Positions 1-9,271 of a stretch of DNA of 64,000 bases are shown here, piece by piece; position 1 is the first letter of the stretch; the number at the start of each line of letters is the position of its first letter. Origin of the DNA: Saccharopolyspora rosea (GTDB taxonomy: Bacteria > Actinomycetota > Actinomycetes > Mycobacteriales > Pseudonocardiaceae); assembly GCF_025643595.1 (NCBI RefSeq), contig NZ_CP102826.1, forward strand, positions 1,612,001 to 1,676,000, read 5' to 3'. The position numbers and the translations under genes are program-made. The notes beneath the pieces were generated by a model, which was given only the letters and a program-made list of their open reading frames with translations, had not been told where the DNA came from and did no database searches.

Positions 1-1558
1 AGCGGCCGCGGGAGTGCTGCTGGAGCGCCTGCCGGGCGCGTTTGGCCCGCTTGCGGCGGCTCAGCACACCACCGGTGGCGCCGATCGGGAACAGCAGCGA
101 ACCGCCGTGGTAGGTGCGAACGCGGTGCCAGGGGCGGGACGTCAGCGGCGGCGCGTCGTCGGCGGACCAGACCGCGATCCACTGGTTCTTGCCGCTGCCG
201 ACGATCGCGGCGCGCCGGACGTGGTGCCACGGGATCCCGCGGTGCAGGCCCATCCGCGAGACCACCAGGCCGTCGGCGTTGATCTTCAGGCGCAGGCCGG
301 GGAGCAGGATGATGATCAGCGACCACAGCGCGCTCAGGCTCAGCAGCAGCACGCCGAGCCGGTAGACGATCGACAGCTCCATGCTCACGCCGGTCCGCGC
401 GGCCATCCAGCGGGCCGCCACCATGATCGCCACGCAGGCCAGCGCCGACAGCGCCGCGGGGACCTTGCCGCGGGTGCGGAACACCGGCCCCGGCAGGTCG
501 CGCCGGACCTGTTCCGCCGTCTGCTGGACGGTTCCCCTGGGCCGCTTCGCCACGATCGGTGCCCCGTTGGCGGGCGGGACCGGCGTGGGCGGCGCGACGG
601 GTGCGGTTCGGACGCTGTTCGCCGGGGCGGGTGCCGGCGGCGGGACGTCGGGCGGTGGGGCGTCGGGCAGCGGCGCGTTCGCGGTCCGCTGGAGCTCGGT
701 GGCGTGCTGGGCGATCACGTCGGTGATCGCCGCGGGCAGCCACTGGTTCCCCTGCGGTCGCGGTTCGCCGACCATGTCGAGCAGTCCCGCCGGGGTCGGA
801 CGCGCCGCCGGGTCCTTGGCCAGGCAGGCCGCCAGCAGCGGGCGCAGCCCCGCGGGGACCCGGCTGAGGTCCGGTTCGTTGTGGACCACCCGGTAGAGCA
901 GGGCGGTGGTGTTGTCGTCGCCGAAGGGGCCGGAGCCCGTCGCGGCGAAGACCAGCACGGCGCCCAGCGAGAACACGTCGCTGGGCGGACCGACCTCGTC
1001 ACCGGTGGTCTGCTCCGGGGAGAAGAAGCCCGGGGTGCCCAGGAACATGCCGGTGGCGGTGAGGGCGTTGCCGCTCATCGCCCGGGAGATGCCGAAGTCG
1101 ATCACGCGCGGCCCGTCCGGTCCCAGCAGGACGTTGGCCGGTTTGAGGTCGCGGTGCACCAGGCCGGCCCGGTGGATCGCGGCAAGGGCTTCGGCGAGCC
1201 CGGCCGCCAGGGCGCGCACCGTGCGTTCCGGCAGCGGCCCGTGGTCGGACACCGCCTGGTGCAGCGTCGGCCCCGGCACGTACTCGGTGGCCAACCAGGG
1301 CTGCTCGGCGGCCGGGTCGGCGTCGACGACCGCCGCGGTCCAGAAGCCGCCGACCGACCGGGCGCTGTGCACCTCGCGGCGGAACCGTTCGCGGAACTCG
1401 GGGTTCTCGGCGAGCTCGGGCCGGACGACCTTGACGGCCACGACCCGGCCGCCCCGCGACCGTCCGAGGTAGACCCCGCCCATCGCGCCGCGCCCGAGGC
1501 GGGCGAGCAGCCGGTAGTCGCCGACCCGGTTCGGTTCGCTGGCCAGCAGCGGCTGCAC
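1..1558 (-). CDS. Serine/threonine protein kinase, membrane-linked (C-terminus cut by window edge)
   Basis: Hanks-type kinase that phosphorylates Ser/Thr on unidentified partners. The GTG at 1558 follows an AGGAGAGG ribosome site. The glycine loop GRGAMGGVY lies near residues 22-30, the ATP lysine is Lys43 (VAVKVV), the catalytic loop HRDLKPAN is at 135-142 and DFG at 154-156, so the kinase core is intact. A Pro/Ala-rich linker follows from about residue 270. Two hydrophobic segments lie near residues 365-420, followed by a basic region resembling a small PH-like fold. It carries no PASTA repeats in the visible part, so it is not a PknB orthologue. The reading frame is still open at base 1, so the end is missing. 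Substrate unknown. Confidence 0.95.
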   Translation of the reverse strand, partial: MQPLLASEPNRVGDYRLLARLGRGAMGGVYLGRSRGGRVVAVKVVRPELAENPEFRERFRREVHSARSVGGFWTAAVVDADPAAEQPWLATEYVPGPTLHQAVSDHGPLPERTVRALAAGLAEALAAIHRAGLVHRDLKPANVLLGPDGPRVIDFGISRAMSGNALTATGMFLGTPGFFSPEQTTGDEVGPPSDVFSLGAVLVFAATGSGPFGDDNTTALLYRVVHNEPDLSRVPAGLRPLLAACLAKDPAARPTPAGLLDMVGEPRPQGNQWLPAAITDVIAQHATELQRTANAPLPDAPPPDVPPPAPAPANSVRTAPVAPPTPVPPANGAPIVAKRPRGTVQQTAEQVRRDLPGPVFRTRGKVPAALSALACVAIMVAARWMAARTGVSMELSIVYRLGVLLLSLSALWSLIIILLPGLRLKINADGLVVSRMGLHRGIPWHHVRRAAIVGSGKNQWIAVWSADDAPPLTSRPWHRVRTYHGGSLLFPIGATGGVLSRRKRAKRARQALQQHSRGR

Positions 1559-1711
1559 GGTCCCTCTCCTCACTGATCGCGGCACACGTCGCCACCGAGC
1601 TTACGTATCGGCGCCGGGGCGCGTGCCGGACGCGGTCGGACCGGGTCTTCCGCGTTCCCCGAACTGGTTTCACTCGGACTGTCGGTAATCGAATACTTGG
1701 CTTCGTTTCAA

Positions 1712-1743
1712 CCCTTTCCCGTGAAGGGGGATGTGGGTATGAT
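1712..1743 (+). promoter_or_regulatory. Probable promoter of the sugar ABC operon with an inverted repeat
   Basis: A good -10 hexamer TATGAT sits at 1738-1743, about 55 bp before the ABC ATPase start. Just upstream is an inverted repeat, CCCTT (1712-1716) and AAGGG (1724-1728), placed where a repressor could block the promoter. The -35 box is weak. The regulator is not obvious in the window. Confidence 0.45.
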
Positions 1744-1797
1744 CCGGCGCACTGCGAGCCGATGCGGTCGATCACCGCTGATCGAGGGGAGGCGCGC

Positions 1798-3309
1798 GTG
1801 GCATCAACGGCACCGTCGCCGGCGCGCCCGGCCGTGGCGCTGACGGGGGTCGGGAAGCGCTTCCCCGGCGTCGTCGCGGTCTCCGACGTCACGCTGTCCG
1901 TGCCACCCGGCGAGGTGCACGTGTTCGCCGGTGAGAACGGCGCGGGCAAGTCGACGCTGATGAAACTGGTCGCCCAGGTCGAACCGCCCACGTCGGGCAC
2001 CATCGAGTTGGACGGGCGTTCGGTCGGCTACCAGGGACCGGGAGCGGCGCGGCGGCTGGGCGTGTCGATGGTGCACCAGGAGTTCGCGCTGGCCCCCGAC
2101 CTGTCGGTGGCCGAGAACCTGTTCATCGGGCACGAGCCGGGCCGGTGGGGGTGGATCACCCGCGCCGGGGAGCGCCGGGCCGCCCGCGACCTGCTCGCCC
2201 GGGTCGGCCTGGACGTCGACCCGAACCGCCGGGTGTCCCAGCTGTCCACCGCGGAGCAGCAGCGCGTCGAGCTGGCCAAGGCGCTGGCCGTGCGCGCGAA
2301 GGTGCTGATCCTCGACGAACCGACCGCCAGCCTCACCGAACGCGAGACCGCCGAGCTGTTCGGCATCGTCCGCGAACTCACCGCGCAGGGCATCGCCGTC
2401 CTGTACATCTCGCACCGGCTGGACGAGATCTTCGAGATCGGCGACCGGGTCACGGTGATGCGCGACGGCGCCGTGGTGGCCACCCGACCGGTGTCCGAAC
2501 TGGACGAAGCCGAGCTGGTCCGGCTGATGGTCGGCCGGGACGTCGACAACCTCTACCCGCGCTCGCACGCCTCGCCCGGCGAGGTGCGGTTGCGGGTGTC
2601 CGGGCTGTCCCGCGGCGACCGGGTGCGGGACGTGTCCTTCGAGGTCCGCGCCGGGGAGATCGTCGGCCTCGCCGGACTGGTCGGCGCCGGGCGCACCGAA
2701 CTGGCGCGGTCGGTGTTCGGCGCGGAGCCGCCGGAGACCGGCACCGTCGAACTGGACGGCGCAACGCTGCGCATCCGGACCCCGGCGGACGCCATCGCGG
2801 CCGGGATCGGCTACCTCACCGAGAGCCGGAAGACCGATGGTCTTGCCCTCCAGCTGGGGGTGGACAAGAACATCACGATGGCCCGGCTGCCGATGCGCGG
2901 CGGGCTGATCGACCTGCGCACCGAGCGGTCGGTCGCCGAGCGGAGCCGCGACGGCCTGCGCATCCGGGTGCCGTGGGTGGGGCGGCCGGTGCGGCTGCTG
3001 TCCGGCGGCAACCAGCAGAAGGTGATCCTCGCGCGCTGGCTGGAGACCGGGGCGGAGGTGCTGTTCTTCGACGAGCCGGGCCGCGGCATGGACGTCGGGG
3101 CGAAGTCGGAGATGTTCCAGCAGATGGACGAACTCGCCGCGCGCGGCAAGGCGGTCGTGTTCATCTCCAGCTATCTGCCGGAACTGCTGAACATGTGCGA
3201 TCGGATCCTGGTCATGCGCGGTGGGCGGATCACCGGCGAGGTCCCGCGCGCGGACTTCTCGGAGGAACGCGTCGTCGCGCTGGCGACCGGAGCGAGGGAC
3301 GAATCATGA
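1798..3309 (+). CDS. Sugar ABC transporter ATP-binding protein (RbsA/XylG/MglA type)
   Basis: ATPase of a CUT2-type importer, which powers uptake of a monosaccharide or similar small molecule at the membrane. It has two fused nucleotide-binding domains (503 aa). The first has Walker A GENGAGKST at residues 45-53, signature STAEQQRVELAKAL and Walker B LILDEPT. The second has the degenerate P-loop typical of this family (GLVGAGRTE) but a good LSGGNQQKV signature and FFDEPGRGMDVG. I chose GTG 1798 because GAGGGGAGG lies just upstream; an in-frame ATG at 1762 lacks a ribosome site. The stop overlaps the permease start by 4 bp (ATGA). The sugar cannot be read from sequence. Confidence 0.93.
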   Translation: MASTAPSPARPAVALTGVGKRFPGVVAVSDVTLSVPPGEVHVFAGENGAGKSTLMKLVAQVEPPTSGTIELDGRSVGYQGPGAARRLGVSMVHQEFALAPDLSVAENLFIGHEPGRWGWITRAGERRAARDLLARVGLDVDPNRRVSQLSTAEQQRVELAKALAVRAKVLILDEPTASLTERETAELFGIVRELTAQGIAVLYISHRLDEIFEIGDRVTVMRDGAVVATRPVSELDEAELVRLMVGRDVDNLYPRSHASPGEVRLRVSGLSRGDRVRDVSFEVRAGEIVGLAGLVGAGRTELARSVFGAEPPETGTVELDGATLRIRTPADAIAAGIGYLTESRKTDGLALQLGVDKNITMARLPMRGGLIDLRTERSVAERSRDGLRIRVPWVGRPVRLLSGGNQQKVILARWLETGAEVLFFDEPGRGMDVGAKSEMFQQMDELAARGKAVVFISSYLPELLNMCDRILVMRGGRITGEVPRADFSEERVVALATGARDES

Positions 3310-4295
3310 CTGAGCGGACCAGCACGCTGCCGGGCAGGCTCACCGAACGGATGTCGGGCGCGGTCTCGCAGGTCGCCGCGGCGGGTGCGCTGATCGTGAT
3401 CTTCGTGGCGCTCTCCGTGGTGGCGCCCTCGTTCCTGAGTCTCGACAACCTGTTCAACCTGGCCTCGCAGACCTCGGTGAACGCGGTGATGGCGGTCGGC
3501 GTCACGCTGGTGATCATCACCGCCGGCATCGACCTGTCGGTCGGGTCGGTGGCCGCGCTGTCCGGGGTGATCGGCGTGATGCTCATGGCCCAGTACGGGT
3601 TCAACCCGCTGGTCGGCATCGTCGGCGGCATCGCGGTCGGCGCGCTCGCCGGACTGGTGAACGGGCTGTTGGTCTCGGTGGTCGGGCTGCCGCCGTTCAT
3701 CGCCACGCTCGGCATGCTCAGCGTCGGGCGCGGGCTGGTGCTCATCGTGACCGGTGCGGTCGCGGTGTTCGGCGCGCCCGCGTCGTTCCGGTTGCTCGGG
3801 CAGGGCGTCATCGGCGCGGTGCCGATCCCGGTGCTGCTGATCGTGCTCGTCGCGGTGCTCGGGCACCTGGTGCTCACCCGGACCCGCCTCGGCCGCTACG
3901 CCTACGTGATGGGGTCCAACATGGAAGCCGCGCGGCTGTCCGGGGTGCCGGTGCGCAAGTACACCACGGCGGTCTACGTGCTCTCCGGCGCGCTGGCCGG
4001 TCTCGGCGGCATGATCGCGGCCTCGCGGATCAACTCCGGGCAGCCGAACTTCGGCGAGGGCCTGGAACTCGACGTGATCGCCGCGGTGGTCATCGGCGGC
4101 GCGAGCCTGTTCGGCGGCCGCGGCACCGTGCTCGGTTCGCTGATCGGCGCGTTCCTGGTCGCGGTGATCCGCAACGGCGCGGTGCAGCTGAACATCGGCA
4201 CCTTCTACCAGAACGTGCTGATCGGCGTGATCATCTGGCTCGCCGTCTGGTGGGACCACTACCAACGACGCAAGCTCGGCGCCGACGCCGGGTGA
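3306..4295 (+). CDS. Sugar ABC transporter permease (RbsC type)
   Basis: Membrane permease that pairs with the preceding ATPase. The protein is 329 aa with about ten hydrophobic segments. It carries the family motifs ITAGIDLSVGSVAALSG near the first third and AAVVIGGASLFGGRGTVLGS near the end, which are hallmarks of the BPD_transp_2 permeases of CUT2 importers. The start ATG overlaps the ATPase stop (ATGA), so translation is probably coupled, and the binding-protein gene begins 19 bp after the stop. One permease gene implies a homodimeric channel, as in ribose and xylose systems. Confidence 0.94.
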   Translation: MTERTSTLPGRLTERMSGAVSQVAAAGALIVIFVALSVVAPSFLSLDNLFNLASQTSVNAVMAVGVTLVIITAGIDLSVGSVAALSGVIGVMLMAQYGFNPLVGIVGGIAVGALAGLVNGLLVSVVGLPPFIATLGMLSVGRGLVLIVTGAVAVFGAPASFRLLGQGVIGAVPIPVLLIVLVAVLGHLVLTRTRLGRYAYVMGSNMEAARLSGVPVRKYTTAVYVLSGALAGLGGMIAASRINSGQPNFGEGLELDVIAAVVIGGASLFGGRGTVLGSLIGAFLVAVIRNGAVQLNIGTFYQNVLIGVIIWLAVWWDHYQRRKLGADAG

Positions 4296-4314
4296 GACGG
4301 AGGGGAGCGCGGCG

Positions 4315-5319
4315 ATGAAGAAGGTTCTCACGGCGGCTTGCGCGGCGTTGTCGCTGTTCGCGTCCGGGTGCAGCGTCGGGGTGTACCAGCAGAGCGGCGG
4401 TGGCGAGCAGCAGGGCGGGCCGCTGCGGCTCGCGGTGGTCCCCAAGGCGATCGGGTTCGACTTCTGGGAGAAGGTCCGGGTCGGTGCCGAGTGCGCCGCG
4501 TCCAAGCAGCCCGGGGTGCAGGTGCACTGGGACGGCGTGCACGCCGAGAGCGACGTCAGCGGGCAGCAGAGCCTGTTGCAGGACCTGTTGTCCCAGGGCA
4601 GTTACAAGGGCCTGGTCTACGCGGCGACGGACGCCAAGGCGCTGGCGGACATCACCAACACCGCGCGCAGCCAGGGCACCGCGGTGGTCAACATGGACTC
4701 CGGGACCGATCCGCAGCCGCCCGACGTCCCGGTGTTCGCCACCAACAACGTCGCCGCCGCCGAACAGGCCACCGACCTGCTGGCCCGCCAGCTCGGCGAC
4801 CGCGGCAGGATCGCGTTCATCGAGTTCCAGCCGGGCACCAGCACCAACGAGACCCGCGCTCAGGGCTTCAAGCAGGGGCTGGCCCGGCACCCGGGGATGC
4901 AGCTGGTCGCCCAGCAGTCCAGCGAGAGCGAGTACAACAAGGCGCTGCAGGTCACCCAGGACATCCTGACCGCCCACCCGGACCTCAACGGCATCTACGC
5001 GGCCAACGAGCCCAGCGTCCTCGGCGCCGCCGAGGCGGTGCGCCAGGCCGGCAAGGCCGGGAAGATCAAGATCATCGGGTGGGACACCTCGGACGGTGAG
5101 GTGCAGGCCCTGCGGGAGGGCGTGATCACCGGCCTCATCGCGCAGAACCCGTTCCGGATGGGCTACGCGTCGGTGAACGCGGCGATCGACGAGGTCCGGC
5201 ACCGGCAGGGCGCGGCGCAGCACACCGACACCGGGGCGACGCTGATCACCAAGGACAACGTGGACAGCCCCGAGGTGCAGAAGATCCTGCACCCCAGCTG
5301 CCAGAACCCGCCCGCGTGA
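4315..5319 (+). CDS. Sugar-binding lipoprotein of the ABC importer
   Basis: Extracytoplasmic substrate-binding protein (334 aa) for the transporter encoded just upstream. It opens with a lipoprotein signal: positive MKK, a hydrophobic stretch and the lipobox ASGC with Cys19 as the lipid attachment site. The rest matches the periplasmic binding protein type 1 (LacI/RbsB-like) fold, with features such as LAVVPKAIGFDFWEKVR near the start, VVNMDSGTD, and NGIYAANEPSVLGAAEAV in the C-terminal lobe. Gene order ATPase-permease-binding protein differs from the common rbs order but is seen in actinobacteria. Ligand not determined; the RbsB-like fold suggests a sugar or related small molecule. Confidence 0.92.
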   Translation: MKKVLTAACAALSLFASGCSVGVYQQSGGGEQQGGPLRLAVVPKAIGFDFWEKVRVGAECAASKQPGVQVHWDGVHAESDVSGQQSLLQDLLSQGSYKGLVYAATDAKALADITNTARSQGTAVVNMDSGTDPQPPDVPVFATNNVAAAEQATDLLARQLGDRGRIAFIEFQPGTSTNETRAQGFKQGLARHPGMQLVAQQSSESEYNKALQVTQDILTAHPDLNGIYAANEPSVLGAAEAVRQAGKAGKIKIIGWDTSDGEVQALREGVITGLIAQNPFRMGYASVNAAIDEVRHRQGAAQHTDTGATLITKDNVDSPEVQKILHPSCQNPPA

Positions 5320-5408
5320 GGAGTGCGCCCGGCCGTCGCACACTGTGGCGCACAGCGCCTCCGCGGGAGGCGGTGGTCGGGGCGACGGGTGGGAGGTAGA
5401 ACGAAGCG

Positions 5409-6044
5409 GTGTCCACCGCGATCGTGAATCCGCTCGTCCAGGAGGTCCTGGATCTGATCGGGATCTTCGCCTTCGCGCTGTCGGGCGCGCTGCTGGCGGT
5501 GCGCAAGCGTTTCGACGCGGTCGGCATCGCGGTGCTGGCGGAGGTCACCGCCCTGGGCGGCGGGGTGTTCCGGGACCTGGTGATCGGTGCGGTTCCGCCG
5601 GTCGCGTTCACCGACATGCAGTACTTCCTGACGCCGTTCGCCGCCGCGGCGCTGGCGTTCTTCTGGCATCCCCGGCTCGCGCGGATCCGGCGCTTCGTGC
5701 TGCTGTTCGACGCGGTCGGGCTCGGGGTCTTCTGCGTCGCGGGGACGATCAAGGCGCTCAACCACGGGTTGCACCCGCTGCCCGCGATCGCGCTCGGCGC
5801 CGCCACCGCGATCGGGGGCGGCGCGCTGCGCGACGTGCTGGCGGGCGACGTCCCCGCGCTGCTGCACCCGGAGAGCGAGATCTACGCGGTGCCCGCGCTG
5901 GTGGGCAGCTCGCTGGTGGCGCTGCTGGCGGTGCTGCACGACCTGACGCCGCTCACCGCCGCGCTCGCCGCGCTCGCGGTGCGCCTGCTGGCGCTGCGGT
6001 ACGGGTGGCGCGCTCCGCTGGCCCGCGGCGTCAGCTCTCGGTGA
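5409..6044 (+). CDS. Trimeric intracellular cation channel (TRIC/UPF0126) family membrane protein
   Basis: Small integral membrane protein of 211 aa with about seven transmembrane segments, made of two similar halves. The halves carry the glycine motifs AVTALGGGVFRDLVIG and ATAIGGGALRDVLAGD, diagnostic of the UPF0126/TRIC family. Prokaryotic TRIC proteins form potassium-permeable trimers; some relatives of this family are annotated as glycine transporters. The GTG start at 5409 is preceded by GGGAGG at a rather long spacing. The 3' end overlaps the convergent peroxiredoxin gene by 14 bp. Confidence 0.88.
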   Translation: MSTAIVNPLVQEVLDLIGIFAFALSGALLAVRKRFDAVGIAVLAEVTALGGGVFRDLVIGAVPPVAFTDMQYFLTPFAAAALAFFWHPRLARIRRFVLLFDAVGLGVFCVAGTIKALNHGLHPLPAIALGAATAIGGGALRDVLAGDVPALLHPESEIYAVPALVGSSLVALLAVLHDLTPLTAALAALAVRLLALRYGWRAPLARGVSSR

Positions 6045-6492
6045 CGCGGTCGCGCAGCACCCGCAGCGCGGTGTCGGCGTGCGCGGTCATCCGGAACTCG
6101 TCGCGCACGACGGTCAGCACCGAGCTGTCGGTGTCGACGACGAAGGTGTGCCGCTTGACCGGGATCGGCCCGAACCGGCGTTTGACGCCGAACCGGCGGG
6201 CCACCACGCCATCGAAGTCCGACAGCAGCGGGAACGGCACCGAGTTCGCCTCGGCGAACCGGTACTGCTTGCCCACCGGGTCGGCGCTGATGCCCACCGG
6301 CTGCGCGCCGAGTTCGGCGAACTCGGCGGACAGGTCCCGGAAGTGGCAGGTTTCCGCGGTGCACCCGGTGGTCATCGCCGCGGGGTAGAAGAACAGCACC
6401 ACCGGGCCCGCGTCGAGCAGTTCGGACAGCGCGCGTTCGGTGCCGTGCTGGTCGGGCAGGACGAAGTCCGCCACGACGTCGCCTGGTCGCAT
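6031..6492 (-). CDS. bcp: Peroxiredoxin, Bcp/PrxQ type
   Basis: Thiol peroxidase that reduces hydrogen peroxide and organic hydroperoxides in the cytoplasm. The 153-aa protein has the AhpC/TSA fold with FYPAAMTTGCTAETCHFRD. Cys44 is the peroxidatic residue and Cys49, five residues on, the resolving residue, which is the PrxQ/Bcp arrangement. The usual proline-rich active site is altered (AMTTGC rather than TPGC), but the Thr and Cys are kept. The start ATG at 6492 follows a GGGAGACAGG ribosome site. It is convergent with the TRIC gene. The electron donor is probably a thioredoxin, by family. Confidence 0.88.
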   Translation of the reverse strand: MRPGDVVADFVLPDQHGTERALSELLDAGPVVLFFYPAAMTTGCTAETCHFRDLSAEFAELGAQPVGISADPVGKQYRFAEANSVPFPLLSDFDGVVARRFGVKRRFGPIPVKRHTFVVDTDSSVLTVVRDEFRMTAHADTALRVLRDRVTES

Positions 6493-6591
6493 CCTGTCTC
6501 CCTCGGACGGAGATTCGCCGCAGCAAGGGTATTCCCGGTCACTTTCCGCCCGCCGCCGGTGCCGGTTGGCGGGTCACCGCGTGGACGTGGA

Positions 6592-7194
6592 TCAGGGCAG
6601 TCCGGCGAGGAAGGCGCGCAGCTCGCGCAGGTCCAGCGCTTCCGCGGGGCGTTGCCGGACCAGCGCGACGACGAGCTGGGTGCGGCGCGGCGGGACGTCG
6701 CCGAGCACCGCGGCCAGCGCGCTTTCCAACACCGGGTCGGTGATCTCGGGGGACAGGTCCACCAGCATCGGGTGGAAGAACTCGATGAAGGCGGTGGCGC
6801 CGCGGTGGTGGACGGCCGCGCGCATCCCGGTCATCCGGATCTCCAGGTCGCCGACCAGGCAGGTCAGCGCGTTCGGGTCGGCGGGCGGCAGCTCCAGGTC
6901 GTCGAACTCCCACAGGTGGTCCGGTGCGGGGGCCGCGGCGAGCACGGCAGCCGCCGCCCGGCGGGCCGCGGGGGTGGCCGCGGTGATGGTCAGGGCGTGC
7001 GCGGCGCGCAACCCCGGGTGGGTGGCGAACCGCAGGTCCGGGTGCAGCGCGGTGAGGGCGTCCCGCAGCGGCGGGACGAATTCCTCGGAGCGGAACTCGG
7101 CGATCGCCTCGGCCAGCGGCTCCCGGATGCGCGCCCACCAGAACCAGAACCGGGTGATCGCGTCCGGGTCCGGGATGCGCTGGTCGTCGGCCAT
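6592..7194 (-). CDS. Conserved hypothetical protein, soluble, about 200 aa
   Basis: I do not recognise a named family. From ATG 7194 the protein is 200 aa. It opens MADDQRIPDPDAITRFWFWW, is rich in Ala, Arg and acidic residues, and has no signal peptide, membrane span or cysteine cluster beyond one Cys. Codon use is typical of the neighbours, and the frame stays open upstream into a divergent promoter region, so the start could be further out, but the Met at 7194 is the natural one. It is divergent from the DNA glycosylase gene. A DUF-type cytoplasmic protein is the best description. Confidence 0.65.
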   Translation of the reverse strand: MADDQRIPDPDAITRFWFWWARIREPLAEAIAEFRSEEFVPPLRDALTALHPDLRFATHPGLRAAHALTITAATPAARRAAAAVLAAAPAPDHLWEFDDLELPPADPNALTCLVGDLEIRMTGMRAAVHHRGATAFIEFFHPMLVDLSPEITDPVLESALAAVLGDVPPRRTQLVVALVRQRPAEALDLRELRAFLAGLP

Positions 7195-7339
7195 GTCCGC
7201 CAGCCCACCACATCCGGCATGCGCGGGGTAGGCGGTCCGCGCGAACTCACCGGGATTTCGGAACGTCCTCAGTGGACACTTCGGGTGCGGTGCAGCGGGG
7301 GCGGGCGTGCGGGCGCGGTTCGGCGGGTATCCGGGGAGC

Positions 7340-8140
7340 ATGCCCGAGCTTCCGGACGTCGAGGGGTTCCGCCGGGTCGCCGAGGAGGCGGTCAAGCGCC
7401 AGGTGCGCGCGGTGCACGTGCACGATGCCCAAGTGCTGCGCGACAGCTCGGCGGAGGAGTTCGCCGACGCGCTGCGGCGGCGCTACGTCGCCGAACCGTC
7501 GCGGCACGGCAAGTGGCTGATGGTCCCGACGGCCTCCTCCGCCGGGGGATCGCCGGCCGCGCCGTGGGTGCTGCTGCACTTCGGCATGACCGGCAGCCTG
7601 CGGTGGTGCGAGCACGACGCCGAGCTGCACCCGCACGACCGGGTCGTGTTCGACTTCGCCGACGGCGAACTGCGGTACCGGGACATGCGCAAGCTGACCG
7701 GTCTGCACCTCGCCCGCGAGCAGGATGAGGTGGATCGGCAGCTCGACGAACTCGGTCCGGACGCGCTGGAGGTCGGGCGCGACGAGTTCACCGAGCGGCT
7801 CACCCGGACCAGGCGCCGCATCAAGCCCGCGCTGATGGACCAGTCGATCATCGCCGGGCTCGGCAACCTGTGCGCGGACGAGATCCTGTGGCGCTCCCGG
7901 ATCAACCCGGCGCGCGCCGCCACCGACCTGACCTCGGGCGAGTTCGGCCGGGTGCACGGGGACATGCGCTCGATGCTGCGGCAGGCGATCCGGGTCGGTC
8001 GGGTCCCGGACCGCGCTTCCTGGCTGACCGGGCACCGGGACGAGCCGGACCCGCACTGCCCCCGCTGCTCGACGGCGCTGAGCCGGGGACGCGTGGGCGG
8101 CCGCAGCACCCTGTGGTGCCCGCACTGCCAGCCGGAATGA
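7340..8140 (+). CDS. DNA glycosylase/AP lyase of the Fpg/Nei family
   Basis: Base-excision repair enzyme that removes oxidised bases and cuts the abasic site. The protein (266 aa) begins MPELPDVEGF, so Pro2 is the Schiff-base nucleophile after Met removal and Glu3 is conserved. The central helix-two-turn-helix is visible (LMDQSIIAGLGNLCADEILW), and the C-terminal zinc finger has CPRC and CPHC pairs at the extreme end. I chose ATG 7340 because the active-site proline must be residue 2; the frame is open upstream. Actinobacteria have several Fpg/Nei paralogues, and this MPELPDVEGFRR form is not the main Fpg. Which lesions it prefers is unknown. Confidence 0.9.
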   Translation: MPELPDVEGFRRVAEEAVKRQVRAVHVHDAQVLRDSSAEEFADALRRRYVAEPSRHGKWLMVPTASSAGGSPAAPWVLLHFGMTGSLRWCEHDAELHPHDRVVFDFADGELRYRDMRKLTGLHLAREQDEVDRQLDELGPDALEVGRDEFTERLTRTRRRIKPALMDQSIIAGLGNLCADEILWRSRINPARAATDLTSGEFGRVHGDMRSMLRQAIRVGRVPDRASWLTGHRDEPDPHCPRCSTALSRGRVGGRSTLWCPHCQPE

Positions 8141-8239
8141 TCGGACGTCATGCGGACGCGCGCATGTGGTCGTGCCGCACCGTGGGTTAATCTGAAAATC
8201 CTTCGGGGGTCAGGGTCGGTGCTGGGGGGCCGACCGCCC

Positions 8240-8272
8240 GGAGCCGGGCCGCGGCGAACGCGGCCTGGCTCC
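8240..8272 (+). terminator. Strong GC-rich stem-loop downstream of the glycosylase gene
   Basis: A 14-bp stem with one G-T wobble: GGAGCCGGGCCGCG (8240-8253), loop GCGAA, then CGCGGCCTGGCTCC (8259-8272). No T-run follows. Stems of this kind without a T-run commonly act as terminators in actinobacteria. It lies 100 bp after the Fpg/Nei stop and about 100 bp before the next start. Confidence 0.55.
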
Positions 8273-8374
8273 CGCGGCGACGGCGCGCGGTGGCGTTGCG
8301 CACGCTCTACCGGTCGGTAACCGCTGTTCCTGGCATGATCGGGCGCCACGGACCCGTCATGCGGAAGGATCGGT

Positions 8375-9241
8375 GTGGTGACGAAGATCGAGCGGCTGGG
8401 AGTGGTCGGCGGCGGGCAGATGGGCGGCGGCATCGCCGAGGTCGGCGCCCGCTCCGGGATCGACGTGATCGTGGTCGAGGTCAGCGACGACGCCGCGCGG
8501 GCCGGACGCGCCAGGCTGTGGAAGTCGCTGAACCGGGCGGTGCAGGCCGGCAAGATCACCGAGGCCGACCGCGACGAGGCGCAGTCGCGGCTGCACTTCA
8601 CCACCACGCTCACCGACCTCGACGACCGGCAGATGGTCATCGAGGCGATCGCCGAAGACGCCGAGCTCAAGACCAAGCTGTTCGCCGAGCTGGACGAGGT
8701 GGTGTCCGACCCGGACGCCATCCTGGCGTCGAACACCTCGTCCATCCCGATCGCCAAGCTCGCGGCGGCCACCGAGCGCCCCGGGCAGGTGCTGGGCGTG
8801 CACTTCTTCAACCCCGTCCCGGTGCTCAAGCTCGTCGAGCTGGTGCCCTCGCTGCTGACCGGCGAGGACACCGTGGAGCGGGCCGCGGCGTTCGCCACCG
8901 AGCAGCTCGGCAAGCAGACCATCCGGGCCAAGGACCGCTCCGGTTTCATCGTCAACGCGCTGCTGGTGCCCTACCTGCTGTCCGCGGTGCGCATGGTCGA
9001 GGGCGGGTACGCGACCGCCGAGGACGTCGACAACGGCATGGTGCTCGGCTGCGCCCACCCGATGGGCCCGCTGCGGTTGGCCGACCTGGTCGGCCTGGAC
9101 ACCCTCAAGGCCATCGCCGACTCGATGCACGAGGAGTACGGCGACCCGAACTACGCCGCCCCGCCGCTGCTGCGCCGCATGGTCGAGGCCGGGCTGAAGG
9201 GCAAGAAGTCCGGCCGGGGCTTCTACGACTACGGCTCCTGA
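8375..9241 (+). CDS. 3-hydroxyacyl-CoA (3-hydroxybutyryl-CoA) dehydrogenase
   Basis: NAD(P)-dependent oxidation of 3-hydroxyacyl-CoA to 3-oxoacyl-CoA, as in fatty acid, butyrate or phenylacetate pathways. The protein is about 288 aa. The Rossmann motif is GVVGGGQMGGGIA near residues 9-21, the catalytic His lies in GVHFFNPVPV and the partner Glu in VIEAIAED; SGFIVNALLVPYL matches the C-terminal dimer domain. Start is GTG 8375 or GTG 8378, both after GGAAGGA. It stands alone between hairpin 8240-8272 and a convergent oxidoreductase, so its pathway is not fixed by context. FadB2/PaaH-type annotation fits. Confidence 0.9.
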   Translation: MVTKIERLGVVGGGQMGGGIAEVGARSGIDVIVVEVSDDAARAGRARLWKSLNRAVQAGKITEADRDEAQSRLHFTTTLTDLDDRQMVIEAIAEDAELKTKLFAELDEVVSDPDAILASNTSSIPIAKLAAATERPGQVLGVHFFNPVPVLKLVELVPSLLTGEDTVERAAAFATEQLGKQTIRAKDRSGFIVNALLVPYLLSAVRMVEGGYATAEDVDNGMVLGCAHPMGPLRLADLVGLDTLKAIADSMHEEYGDPNYAAPPLLRRMVEAGLKGKKSGRGFYDYGS

Positions 9242-9271
9242 TCCGGCAGCGCCGCGGTCTCCGCCGCGGGA